From the NCBI GenBank assembly GCA_964476375.1, contig CAYYZW010000239.1:1-18792 (forward strand): a stretch of DNA of 18,792 nt, read 5' to 3'. This document shows, piece by piece, positions 8,574 through 16,122 of the stretch (its first letter is position 1; each line of letters starts with the position of its first letter). The notes beneath the pieces were generated by a model, which worked only from the letters and a program-made list of their open reading frames with translations, was not told the DNA's origin and did not search any database. This DNA is from SAT2750 sp964476375 (GTDB lineage Bacteria; Planctomycetota; Planctomycetia; Pirellulales; Pirellulaceae). The position numbers and the translations under genes are program-made.

Positions 8574-9476
8574 CTAGTTTCGGTAATTCCGTCCCAGGCG
8601 GGCGCTGAGATAGCGGGCCAGTACCGCATCGAGCGGTTCGCTGGTGCGGATCAGGGCATAGTCGATCATGTTCTGGGCGCACTGGTGGCGTGTCGTGTCA
8701 AGAAACTCCTGCAATGCCTCCAGGTAACCCTCCCGCAGGGAGCGGGGGTTGCAGTTGAGGAACTGTTCTATTTCCAGGCCGTCAAAACGGGTTGGGCCGC
8801 TGAAGGGGAAGTCGAGTTCGTCATCATCCATGACATGGAATACCAGGACATCATGGCCTCGTTGCCGAAGCATCTTGAGTCCCCGGATGGTCCCCTCCGG
8901 GTCGGCGAGCAGGTCGGAAATAAGCACGATCATGCCCCGCCGCGGGATCGTCTCGGCGGCGCTTGAGAGCACTGTCAGCATGTCGGTCTTGTCCTGCGGC
9001 CTGACAGCATCGAGCGACTTGATGATGGAGAAAATATGGTTCCGCTTGCTGCGGATCGGGATCCGCTGTCGAACACGGTCATCGAAAGAGATGCACCCCA
9101 CGGCATCCTGCTGGTGCAGGACCAGGTAGGCCAGGCTGGCAGCAATCGTGCATGCGTACTCGTACTTGTTAAAGATCCCGTTGCCATACTGCATGCTGTT
9201 GGAGGTGTCGACCAGCATCGTGCAGCGGAGGTTGGTGTCTTCCTCGAACTGTATCACGTAGAGTCGGTCCTGGCGAGCCCAGACTATCCAGTCGACATGA
9301 CGGAGGTCATCCCCGGGCACGTACTCGCGGTGCTGCAGGAACTCCACGGACTGGCCGAAGTAGGGACTGCGGTGCATCCCGGAAAGGAATCCTTCCACGA
9401 TGTGCCGAGCCCGAAGGTCCAGTCGGCTGATGCGTTTGATCGCCTCAGGATGCAAAAATCTTTTGGAATCGGGCAT
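8574..9476 (-). CDS. DUF58 family vWA protein (MoxR partner)
   Basis: The 300-residue protein contains the DUF58 hallmark YVPGDDLRHVDW at 52-63, preceded by the family-typical LRARHIVEGFLSGMHRSPY segment. A vWA-like fold follows with MIDAS D90, S92 and S94 (DTSNS), T164 (DKTD) and ISD at 186-188. There is no signal peptide or TM helix, so it should be cytoplasmic. The length matches the short, soluble planctomycete form of the family. The ATG at 9474-9476 lies inside the end of moxR, giving a 32-nt overlap in a different frame. It is retained because the family-conserved N-terminus starts within ten residues. DUF58 proteins are almost always encoded beside MoxR and are thought to be its adaptor or client. 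The molecular role here is not shown by the sequence. Confidence 0.95.
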   Translation of the reverse strand: MPDSKRFLHPEAIKRISRLDLRARHIVEGFLSGMHRSPYFGQSVEFLQHREYVPGDDLRHVDWIVWARQDRLYVIQFEEDTNLRCTMLVDTSNSMQYGNGIFNKYEYACTIAASLAYLVLHQQDAVGCISFDDRVRQRIPIRSKRNHIFSIIKSLDAVRPQDKTDMLTVLSSAAETIPRRGMIVLISDLLADPEGTIRGLKMLRQRGHDVLVFHVMDDDELDFPFSGPTRFDGLEIEQFLNCNPRSLREGYLEALQEFLDTTRHQCAQNMIDYALIRTSEPLDAVLARYLSARLGRNYRN

Positions 9477-10521
9477 CGCTGGTCAGTTCGTCTTCCTTGG
9501 TCGGGGTGCAGGTTAAGAGTTGTTCAATGATGTCGTCCGATGTGATTCCGTCACTCTCGGCCGCGAAGTTCACCACCAAGCGGTGACGTAGGACCGGCTT
9601 GGCAAGCGCCATGATGTCGTCGGTAGAGACGTGACTTCGCCCCTGCAGCAGGGCTCGTGCCTTGCCACCCAGGATAAGGAACTGAACCGCTCGTGGCCCC
9701 GCTCCCCAGGCCAGTTTGTCCTCAACAAAGTCAGGGTTCCCCTCGCGTCCCACACGGGTCTGGCGAACCAGCGAGAGGGCGTAGCGGAGCACGTGGTCGG
9801 TGACAGGAACCTCGCGAACGACTTTTTGCAGGTGAATGATCTCCTCCGCCGAGAGCACTGCCTCCACGCTTGCTTGCTCGGTCGTGGTCGTTCGGCGAGC
9901 GACCTCGAACTCTTCATCGAAGTTCGGGTAATCGACAAAGACCTTGAACATGAACCGGTCCTGCTGGGCTTCCGGCAACGGGTAAGTCCCTTCCTGCTCA
10001 ATGGGATTCTGTGTGGCCAGTACAAAGAACGGGTCGGAGAGCGGATGCTGGATCCGTCCCACGGTCACATGGCGTTCCTGCATTGCCTCCAGGAGTGCTG
10101 CCTGTGTCTTGGGCGGTGTCCGGTTGATCTCGTCTGCGAGGATAATATTGCTAAACAGGGGCCCTTCCAGGAATCGCCGTTCACGCGTCCCGGTGGAGCG
10201 GTTTTCCTCGATGATTTCCGTTCCAGTGATATCCGCAGGCATCAGGTCGGGGGTGAACTGGATGCGACTGAAGGAGAGGTTGAGAGCTTCGGAGAGCGTG
10301 TTAATCATCAAGGTCTTGGCCAGTCCCGGAACGCCTTCCAGCAGGCAATGCCCACGGCTGAACAGGCTGATCAGTAACTCGTCAATCACTGCTTCCTGGC
10401 CCACGATCACGCGCCCGAGTTGATCAACCAGTTGCTGGCGCGCTGTTTTAAGCAGGGAAATGGCATCATTATCCGGGCTCTTGTGGTCAGGAAGTTCCGC
10501 AGCAGAATCGTCACTTGTCAT
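9445..10521 (-). CDS. MoxR family AAA+ ATPase
   Basis: This 358-residue cytoplasmic AAA+ protein carries a Walker A motif GVPGLAKT at 63-70 and Walker B ILADE at 127-131. Sensor 1 lies in LATQNPIEQEGTYPLPEAQ (N172), a probable arginine finger in DRF (R189), and sensor 2 in GAGPRA (R277). Length and motif order are typical of MoxR. MoxR ATPases hydrolyse ATP to remodel or activate vWA-domain partner complexes, and here three such partners follow directly. The first about 30 residues are polar and variable. An AAAGGA ribosome site (10528-10533, minus) sits 6 nt before the ATG. It is the first gene of the cluster, 185 nt after the PQQ gene, so transcription probably starts in that gap. The C-terminus overlaps the DUF58 start. 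Confidence 0.97.
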   Translation of the reverse strand: MTSDDSAAELPDHKSPDNDAISLLKTARQQLVDQLGRVIVGQEAVIDELLISLFSRGHCLLEGVPGLAKTLMINTLSEALNLSFSRIQFTPDLMPADITGTEIIEENRSTGTRERRFLEGPLFSNIILADEINRTPPKTQAALLEAMQERHVTVGRIQHPLSDPFFVLATQNPIEQEGTYPLPEAQQDRFMFKVFVDYPNFDEEFEVARRTTTTEQASVEAVLSAEEIIHLQKVVREVPVTDHVLRYALSLVRQTRVGREGNPDFVEDKLAWGAGPRAVQFLILGGKARALLQGRSHVSTDDIMALAKPVLRHRLVVNFAAESDGITSDDIIEQLLTCTPTKEDELTSDARFQKIFAS

Positions 10522-10527
10522 GGGTCG

Positions 10528-10533
10528 TCCTTT
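10528..10533 (-). promoter_or_regulatory. Ribosome binding site of moxR
   Basis: AAAGGA on the minus strand lies 6 nt before the ATG at 10519-10521 and fixes this start. It is clearer than the sites in front of the downstream cluster genes, as expected for the first gene of a translationally coupled set. Confidence 0.6.
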
Positions 10534-10566
10534 GAAAAAACAGGGGCCACCGGTCCTGGTTTGTAG

Positions 10567-10578
10567 GCGGATATCCGC
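10567..10578. promoter_or_regulatory. Perfect 12-bp palindrome upstream of moxR, possible operator
   Basis: GCGGATATCCGC is a perfect 12-bp inverted repeat, 45 nt upstream of the moxR start and inside the 185-nt gap (10522-10706) between moxR and the PQQ gene. The position would suit a regulator site overlapping a promoter. It occurs once in this gap, I could not identify convincing -35/-10 elements beside it, and a 12-bp palindrome can occur by chance. I see no terminator or other feature in the rest of the gap. Confidence 0.3.
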
Positions 10579-10706
10579 GGGCGTGGATTTTGGCCAGGCG
10601 AATCACTTCCATAAAAGATGGGTCATCATGTCAGATTGTTACCAAGGATAATGTCCACCGGAACGTTTGAACACCAGACGCCGGAGGGCCTCCTGGCCGC
10701 TGTCGG

Positions 10707-13700
10707 TTACTTGTCGGGCTCGGGCTTGGGCTCGGGCTTGGGCTTGGGATCGGGCTTGGGCTTGGGTACCGGCTTGGCCGGAACAGCTCGCGGGATCGGG
10801 ATCCGGGGGCCAAACGGGTTGTTTCCCTGCAGCGCTCGCTTGACCTTCTCCCCCAGCTCTCCCAGCGAGTTGCTGGAACCTGCTGCCGTCATCTGTGCTG
10901 GTGCGGCGGGCGGCAGGTCATCGTCACTGAGTTCAAAGAGATAGCCCTGGCCGTTGACAACGACGGTGACTGCCTGGGCCTTGGTGGAGCAGAGCACATC
11001 GAAGCTGCGGATGTAACCACTGACCTTTCGCACGGCCTGCCCTTCGCTGCCGACCTTCAACAACCGGCCGTCCCGGGCATCCAGACAGATAAACTCGCTG
11101 TAAATGGATCCCGTGGTACGGTTCTGGGCGGTACGTGGATTGCGCTGCCGGAGCATCACCAGGACGGGAGATTCGGCGGGCTGGTAAATGGGGAGTCCCC
11201 AGCCCTCAATGGTGGCGGGGGCCTGCCAGAGCTGTTCACCACTGTCGGCATCGACCGAGTAGATCTGTCCGTAAATCAACTGCGCCTGCATTCCTGTCGA
11301 GGGAATCGTGATCCCGCTGCTATTGGCCGAGTGGTTGGTGACAACCCGGTAGCGGTCCCGGGACTTGCTGACATGGATGCTCGTCAAACCCGGGTCCGCT
11401 TCGCACTTACCGGTCCAGCGGACTTCGCCGCTCTGAAGGTCGATTCGTTGGAGCGTTCCATTCGGCTGCAGCAGCAGGAGGTCTTTGCGCTGCACGATCT
11501 CTCCGCGGGTGCCGACCGGAACGGTGATTTGCCAGCGGATCTCCCCGCTCACCTGGTCTCGCATGAGAAGATGCAGGTTCTGGCCGTCGAGCCGGTAGCC
11601 AACCATGTCGGTGCCAAAATGATGCCAGCCGGTTTCGTTTTCCGGTCGTGGCCGGGTCCCGACCAGGCGGCCGTCAATGGCACTGTAGACCATCACCTTG
11701 CTGCTTGCCTCCGGTGGTACCAGGACCACGAACGAGTCGTTGCTGTAGATGTCGGATCCCGGCGGGATATTGTCCCGCACCCAGATCTCGTTCCCGGTCA
11801 GTGGATCCAGGCAGATCAGCTGTTCCATCTTGAGATAACAGATGCCGTTGACGGTGATCGAGCCGGTGATTCCAAGCCGCCGGTTTTTTCCATCCACCGC
11901 CATGTAGCTGCGCCCCCCCAGTGGTGTCATGCGGGAACTTGTTCGCAGGTTGTTGACCACAAACCGCGGGTCCCCGGTAACGGGGGGCGTCGTCCGTTTG
12001 CGCCAGAGGATCGCCTCGCTCGGATCCTGTGAGTTGCGGATCGTGTCGACGGCGACGATTTCTGGCCCCAGCGAAAGCAGCATCAGGTGACCGGCAGCAC
12101 GAGCGTAACTGATCGAGTACTGCGAGGAGCTGACGGGCCGTCGGCCGTCGTTCATGGAGACCCTTTGGAGCGTGGTCCCGTATTGATCCCGGATGACGAG
12201 CGAGTTCCGCGTCTGGTCCAGGGCCACCATCGTGGAGGAAGGGAGCGTCCCCTGCAGTTCCACCAGCGGCATCTGGTAGATTCGCTGGAACGGGGGGAAC
12301 TGGCCCTTGTTGTTGATCTGCGACGGGCCGTGAACCCTGCCGGCCTTCCAGGGGGTTGGCGCCAGATGCACGGCCAGCCGTTCGTCCTGGCGTGCCTCCT
12401 CCAGTAATTCCGCGCCGGTATCTGTTTCCAGGACGACGGTCTCTCCGAAACGGGAGGCGAGTTGCTGGAAAGCCTCCCCTGCCTCTATCCATCTCTCCGC
12501 CTTCTGGAGCAAGAGTGCCATCCGTGCCAGCGCCTCCCCGTGCAGGGCCGTGTCCGGCGACTGCTGGATGTGTGTCAGGAGAAGTTCCGCCTCCAGTAGT
12601 TCCCTTTCGATCGCCTGGTTGGATTCGATCAGCCTGGATGCAAGTTGCATGCGTGCCGTGGATCCAGAGGGATGGCGTCCAAAGTAGGACAGGTACTGAC
12701 GCAAGGACCGTGGTCGCCCTGATTCGACCGCTTTCGCATAACGTTCCAGGATCACCGAGTCGATATGTTTTCTCTGGTCTTCCGAGGCGACTGCTCTTAA
12801 GCTCTCCAGCTTCACCTGGATCCAGCGATCCCTCCTCACCTGCAGATCGTCCTCGACCGTCTGAAGCGGTTGCCCCGTATCTAATTCCAGGTCGAGCGAT
12901 AGCGTGATTGCCTCGATCAATACCATGTAGGTGTCAAAGGCGGCGAGGATCTCGCCATTTTCCTGCAAGCCCGCTGCGAGAAGTTCCAGGTACTCCTGGC
13001 GCTGGGCCGGGTGGTCAATCAGCTTCTCCAGTTCGGCTGCGAGGGTGCGGTTGCCAAGGAAGTCGTCCTGTAATAGTTCCAGCGAGGTCTTCACCATCAG
13101 GGCCCGCAGGCCGACATCCTCCGGGGTCTTTTCCAGGCATTGGCGAAGCGTCTTCATCGCCGTGGCACGGTCACCGTCCTGGAGCAGGAGTTCACACTTG
13201 CGGGCCAGCGCCCAGGGGTCGTCCGGGTTCTTGGACAGCTTCTCCTGAACATCCTGGCGGAGCAGGTCGAGCTGGAAGAAAGACTGGAGCGCACCTGGTG
13301 TCTGGGACAGGACCTGGTTCTTGTAACAGACCAGGTTGCCAAGTGGTTGTTCGGTCGGAATGGACTCCACCAGCTCGCCGCTGCCCATGTCGATCTTGAG
13401 CAGCCGGGACCCCGTGGTGGGAAGGTAGTAATGACCCTGGCTGTAAAACCCACGACCGCTCGGCCTCTCGTCGTCCAGGGTCAACGGCTTTTCCCAGGAC
13501 GGATCCCCGTCGGCCAGCGAGACTGCCACCAGGGAATCCTGGTTTACCAGCACCGCCGACTGGTTGTGGATGCAGGCCACGAAGAGTCCTGTTCCGCGCG
13601 GACGGGGTTCCCAACGCGGGATTCCAGTCAACAGGTTCAGGCACAATAACTGGCTGCCCTCGACCGGGGTCACAAGCACCGTGTCACTGGAAATAGTGAC

Positions 13701-15503
13701 CGTACCGTCAATCCAGCCTTGGTTATTCGGGGAGGAGCTCCCGATTTGGACCGGTCTGCGAATGGCACTGCGACGCGAGGTGTTATTAAGCGGGTACTGG
13801 TAACCCCAGAGCAGGGAATGGCTGGAAATATCGACGGCGACCACGGCACCTGCCCCGGTAGGACAGATCAGGATCCCGTCGGAAAACGACGGGCTGGCAC
13901 CGGAAAGACGCCGCAGGCGATCCACAAGGATCGTACGAGATTCCACGTGAGCAAGTTGCTGGGACCACTGGAGCTGCCCGGTTCGGGCATCGAGAACCAC
14001 CAGGCGTATTTCCCCGTTGAATTCCGCCAGGCAGTAGAGTTGTCCGTAAAGAGGAAGCGGGGCACCGAGAAAAAAAGCACCCGCCAGCCGGGACTCGTCT
14101 TCGCCGTTCTCTCCACCTACCACCCAGAGCAGGCTTCCCTCGGTTTCCAGGTCCAGGGCGGCGAGCTGGTTGAAGGACTTGGGTTGCCCGCGCTGGCGCT
14201 GAGCAATTCCCGCCGGGCCGACCATCATCATCATCTGGGCGTTGGCACTCGAGTTGGCATAGCCCATGTCCCATAAAACGAAGACTTTCTTGCCATCACT
14301 GCTGAGCTGGCCGAATGCAGCGTCCTCCCAGAGCCGTTGCCGTAACTGCCTGGATCGATTCTCATTGGCTCCCTCTCCACGCTGGACAGGAGATTCAAGA
14401 ATGACTTCTTGCTCCGAAAGGTCGAACCAGGGGAATTCCCAGATTCGTTTGCCGTTGAGGAAATTGACCGCGAGCAGCCTGTCCGGGCTGCGCATCAGGA
14501 TGACATCATTGACGGCCAGGGGCTGAAGCTGCGACATAGAGACAGCCCCCTTGCCCTCGTCCTGCTGCTGGAGCTGTTCGATCAGCAACTCGTCTCCCGC
14601 GTCGTTGGCGGTCGGGACCTTCCACCACATGCTTCGGAGTGGTATGCCTCCTGCCATCGTTCCGGTACGCCCGGCGTTACCGCGATGTAATGTCCATTGC
14701 AATACATCCGTGCTGGAAAGTTCACCGTTGAAACTGGAGATCGTCCGCAGTCGTGCCAGCAGGTCCGCCCCGGGTGTGAAAAGCTGAAGGGACTGGTCTC
14801 CCACGTTGATGCGGACATCCGGTAGCCGCTCCTTCAGGTTCTCAAGAGTCTTCAGGGCGGTGGCGGGAAGGCCGGATCTCAGCCAGCAGGTCGCCAGCAG
14901 GACGGAAAGTTCCGGGTCAAATTGCTTGCGGGCAATCTCCGTCTCGGCCACGCGTTTGAAATACATCGCTGCGGCAAGCGGCCGGCCATGGTCCATCTCT
15001 CCACGACCAAGCAGCAGGGCGGCTTCATAGCCGGCGTTGGTATGAAAGTACTTGCGAGAGACCTCGGTGAGCTTCTCTCGCTCCCCGTTCTCAACGGCCT
15101 CTTCAAGTAACGTGCGGGCGTCGGCACCAAATTGAAGCTCGTAGAGTTGCCGGCCACGATCCGGCATTGTGGCAAGAAGTCGCTGAGCTTCCGTCTTGAG
15201 GCTCACGCGGGTCCCCGTGTTCTCGTCCAGGCCGATGAAGAAGTCCTGTGCCTCCACGCCCGGTTTCTCCGGGGTATTGAGGACCTCACTTGTAAGTAAT
15301 TGGCCCAGGTGCAGGACCGCTTCCCCAAACTCCTCTTCGTCAATTGCCTTGCGGGCGCGGATAAGGTGTTGCTTGAGTTCACGGGGGGCCGGAAGGAATA
15401 CATCATTACTTGTTGTCTGGCCCCGGCAGAGCCCGCCGAAAGCCACCTGGAATCCGATGCAGACTGCCAGAATGGTCTGCCATGTGCTGAGTCGATTCTT
15501 CAT
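10707..15503 (-). CDS. Exported PQQ-like beta-propeller / TPR protein (giant, double propeller)
   Basis: The protein has 1598 residues counted from the ATG at 15501-15503. I prefer this start over an upstream ATG (15525-15527, eight residues longer) because AGGAGA sits 9 nt before it and the chain then begins with a typical signal peptide (Lys/Arg, then a hydrophobic core to about residue 25). The order is an N-terminal helical TPR-like region (about 35-260), a first PQQ-type propeller opening with LQWTLHRGNAGRTG (about 268-745), TPR-like helices (about 750-1045), and a second propeller (about 1055-1535) with blade motifs such as LDPLTGNEIW and VDADSGEQLW. A Pro-Lys/Pro-Glu tail ends it. PQQ-like blades here probably serve as a binding or assembly scaffold rather than a dehydrogenase, since no quinoprotein active-site set or cytochrome CXXCH motif is seen. 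Location is probably periplasmic. The ligand is unknown. Confidence 0.92.
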   Translation of the reverse strand: MKNRLSTWQTILAVCIGFQVAFGGLCRGQTTSNDVFLPAPRELKQHLIRARKAIDEEEFGEAVLHLGQLLTSEVLNTPEKPGVEAQDFFIGLDENTGTRVSLKTEAQRLLATMPDRGRQLYELQFGADARTLLEEAVENGEREKLTEVSRKYFHTNAGYEAALLLGRGEMDHGRPLAAAMYFKRVAETEIARKQFDPELSVLLATCWLRSGLPATALKTLENLKERLPDVRINVGDQSLQLFTPGADLLARLRTISSFNGELSSTDVLQWTLHRGNAGRTGTMAGGIPLRSMWWKVPTANDAGDELLIEQLQQQDEGKGAVSMSQLQPLAVNDVILMRSPDRLLAVNFLNGKRIWEFPWFDLSEQEVILESPVQRGEGANENRSRQLRQRLWEDAAFGQLSSDGKKVFVLWDMGYANSSANAQMMMMVGPAGIAQRQRGQPKSFNQLAALDLETEGSLLWVVGGENGEDESRLAGAFFLGAPLPLYGQLYCLAEFNGEIRLVVLDARTGQLQWSQQLAHVESRTILVDRLRRLSGASPSFSDGILICPTGAGAVVAVDISSHSLLWGYQYPLNNTSRRSAIRRPVQIGSSSPNNQGWIDGTVTISSDTVLVTPVEGSQLLCLNLLTGIPRWEPRPRGTGLFVACIHNQSAVLVNQDSLVAVSLADGDPSWEKPLTLDDERPSGRGFYSQGHYYLPTTGSRLLKIDMGSGELVESIPTEQPLGNLVCYKNQVLSQTPGALQSFFQLDLLRQDVQEKLSKNPDDPWALARKCELLLQDGDRATAMKTLRQCLEKTPEDVGLRALMVKTSLELLQDDFLGNRTLAAELEKLIDHPAQRQEYLELLAAGLQENGEILAAFDTYMVLIEAITLSLDLELDTGQPLQTVEDDLQVRRDRWIQVKLESLRAVASEDQRKHIDSVILERYAKAVESGRPRSLRQYLSYFGRHPSGSTARMQLASRLIESNQAIERELLEAELLLTHIQQSPDTALHGEALARMALLLQKAERWIEAGEAFQQLASRFGETVVLETDTGAELLEEARQDERLAVHLAPTPWKAGRVHGPSQINNKGQFPPFQRIYQMPLVELQGTLPSSTMVALDQTRNSLVIRDQYGTTLQRVSMNDGRRPVSSSQYSISYARAAGHLMLLSLGPEIVAVDTIRNSQDPSEAILWRKRTTPPVTGDPRFVVNNLRTSSRMTPLGGRSYMAVDGKNRRLGITGSITVNGICYLKMEQLICLDPLTGNEIWVRDNIPPGSDIYSNDSFVVLVPPEASSKVMVYSAIDGRLVGTRPRPENETGWHHFGTDMVGYRLDGQNLHLLMRDQVSGEIRWQITVPVGTRGEIVQRKDLLLLQPNGTLQRIDLQSGEVRWTGKCEADPGLTSIHVSKSRDRYRVVTNHSANSSGITIPSTGMQAQLIYGQIYSVDADSGEQLWQAPATIEGWGLPIYQPAESPVLVMLRQRNPRTAQNRTTGSIYSEFICLDARDGRLLKVGSEGQAVRKVSGYIRSFDVLCSTKAQAVTVVVNGQGYLFELSDDDLPPAAPAQMTAAGSSNSLGELGEKVKRALQGNNPFGPRIPIPRAVPAKPVPKPKPDPKPKPEPKPEPDK
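10710..10780. repeat. GGGCTT-rich short repeats encoding a Pro-Lys/Pro-Glu tail
   Basis: Short GGGCTT / GGGCTC units repeat at 6- to 12-nt spacing and encode, on the minus strand, alternating Pro with Lys, Asp or Glu up to the stop codon of the PQQ protein. The tail resembles the stiff Pro-Lys/Pro-Glu spacers found in envelope-spanning proteins such as TonB. Here it is at the extreme C-terminus with no domain beyond it. Confidence 0.75.
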
Positions 15504-15512
15504 GAATCCGGT

Positions 15513-15518
15513 TCTCCT
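15513..15518 (-). promoter_or_regulatory. Ribosome binding site deciding the PQQ-protein start
   Basis: AGGAGA on the minus strand lies 9 nt before the ATG at 15501-15503. It falls inside the coding region if the upstream ATG (15525-15527) is used, which argues for the downstream start. Confidence 0.6.
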
Positions 15519-15992
15519 GGAGGACATCTTGTTCAGCTTCCAGTACGAAATACGAGTACCAAAGGGCTATTTTTCGAGGTTTTTTTGAATTTTCCTGTCA
15601 CTCTTAATTCGATCCACCAGGGCGAAAAACAGGCGAAAAAAATGCGTCCCTGCCGGCAAATAGAACCGTGATGATTCTTCCACCCTGAGGTTCCTCGGCG
15701 AACTCTCCCTTCGCTCCATTCCAATGGCCCATACGGCCCACAAAACGTCTTGAATAACGACGTAAAGTTTTATATGGCAGTATCTTATCGAACCTCCAGG
15801 AATTAGGCAAATCGATAGTTTCGCTATCTGGCCAAGAGACATGGAGGGGGATCTGATTCAACCTGGAAAATGTTCATACTCAGCCCGTTCCCGGGAAATA
15901 TCGGCCGCTCCATCTCCCGTGCCCAGGCCACATGCAGAAGCATCGTTTTGGGGATAAACGTGCTTTTCGACCAGTTTTCGCCTTTTCACGAC

Positions 15993-16020
15993 TTGCATTT
16001 TTAACACGAATGTATTTAAT
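15993..16020 (+). promoter_or_regulatory. Possible sigma-70-type promoter for the HU gene
   Basis: TTGCAT (15993-15998) and TTTAAT (16015-16020) are separated by 16 nt and lie about 100 nt upstream of the HU start codon. Both hexamers match the consensus only partly (4-5 of 6), and promoter rules for Planctomycetota are poorly defined, so this is a candidate only. Confidence 0.3.
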
Positions 16021-16108
16021 CACCCCCTTAGGTGGGCGAACGAGTCGATCTGCTGTTCTTTTCGCTTGAATTAACCCTATTCCTTTAAACCACTAACTCT
16101 TCATTCAT

Positions 16109-16114
16109 GGAGGA
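16109..16114 (+). promoter_or_regulatory. Strong ribosome binding site of the HU gene
   Basis: GGAGGA lies 8 nt before the ATG at 16123. It is the best Shine-Dalgarno match in the window, consistent with the high expression usual for HU proteins. Confidence 0.8.
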
Positions 16115-16122
16115 CATTCCTT

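Larger units (their letters stand above)
15504..16122. other. Divergent intergenic region between the PQQ gene and the HU gene
   Basis: About 620 bp separate two divergently transcribed genes, so the 5' control regions of both should lie here. The sequence is visibly richer in A/T than the flanking genes, with homopolymer runs near 15582-15588 and a repeated GGCGAAAAA near 15621-15641. I find no tRNA, no convincing hairpin terminator and no ORF with a ribosome site. The only partial promoter candidate is on the HU side (15993-16020). No clear minus-strand promoter for the PQQ gene could be recognised. An unannotated small RNA or a long 5' leader cannot be excluded. Confidence 0.7.

Noticed and set aside
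10681..10698. Possible terminator hairpin downstream of the PQQ gene (CCGGAGG / CCTCCTGG)
   Set aside because: The arms leave almost no loop, the match is imperfect and there is no T-run on the minus strand after it.
15504..15527. Upstream ATG extending the PQQ protein by eight residues
   Set aside because: The best ribosome site lies inside this extension and fits the downstream ATG. The difference does not affect the assignment.
15750..15776. TTGAAT...TATATG promoter-like pair on the plus strand
   Set aside because: The spacer is only 15 nt, the match is weak and it lies about 350 nt before the nearest plus-strand gene.
15567..15861. Two overlapping minus-strand ORFs of 85-91 codons upstream of the PQQ gene
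   Set aside because: The upstream sequence lacks a Shine-Dalgarno (it is pyrimidine-rich), the longer-reaching one needs a TTG start, and neither resembles a known family.
15870..16004. 44-codon plus-strand small ORF in the divergent intergenic region
   Set aside because: No ribosome binding site, no recognisable features and the length is expected by chance. It also overlaps the possible HU promoter.
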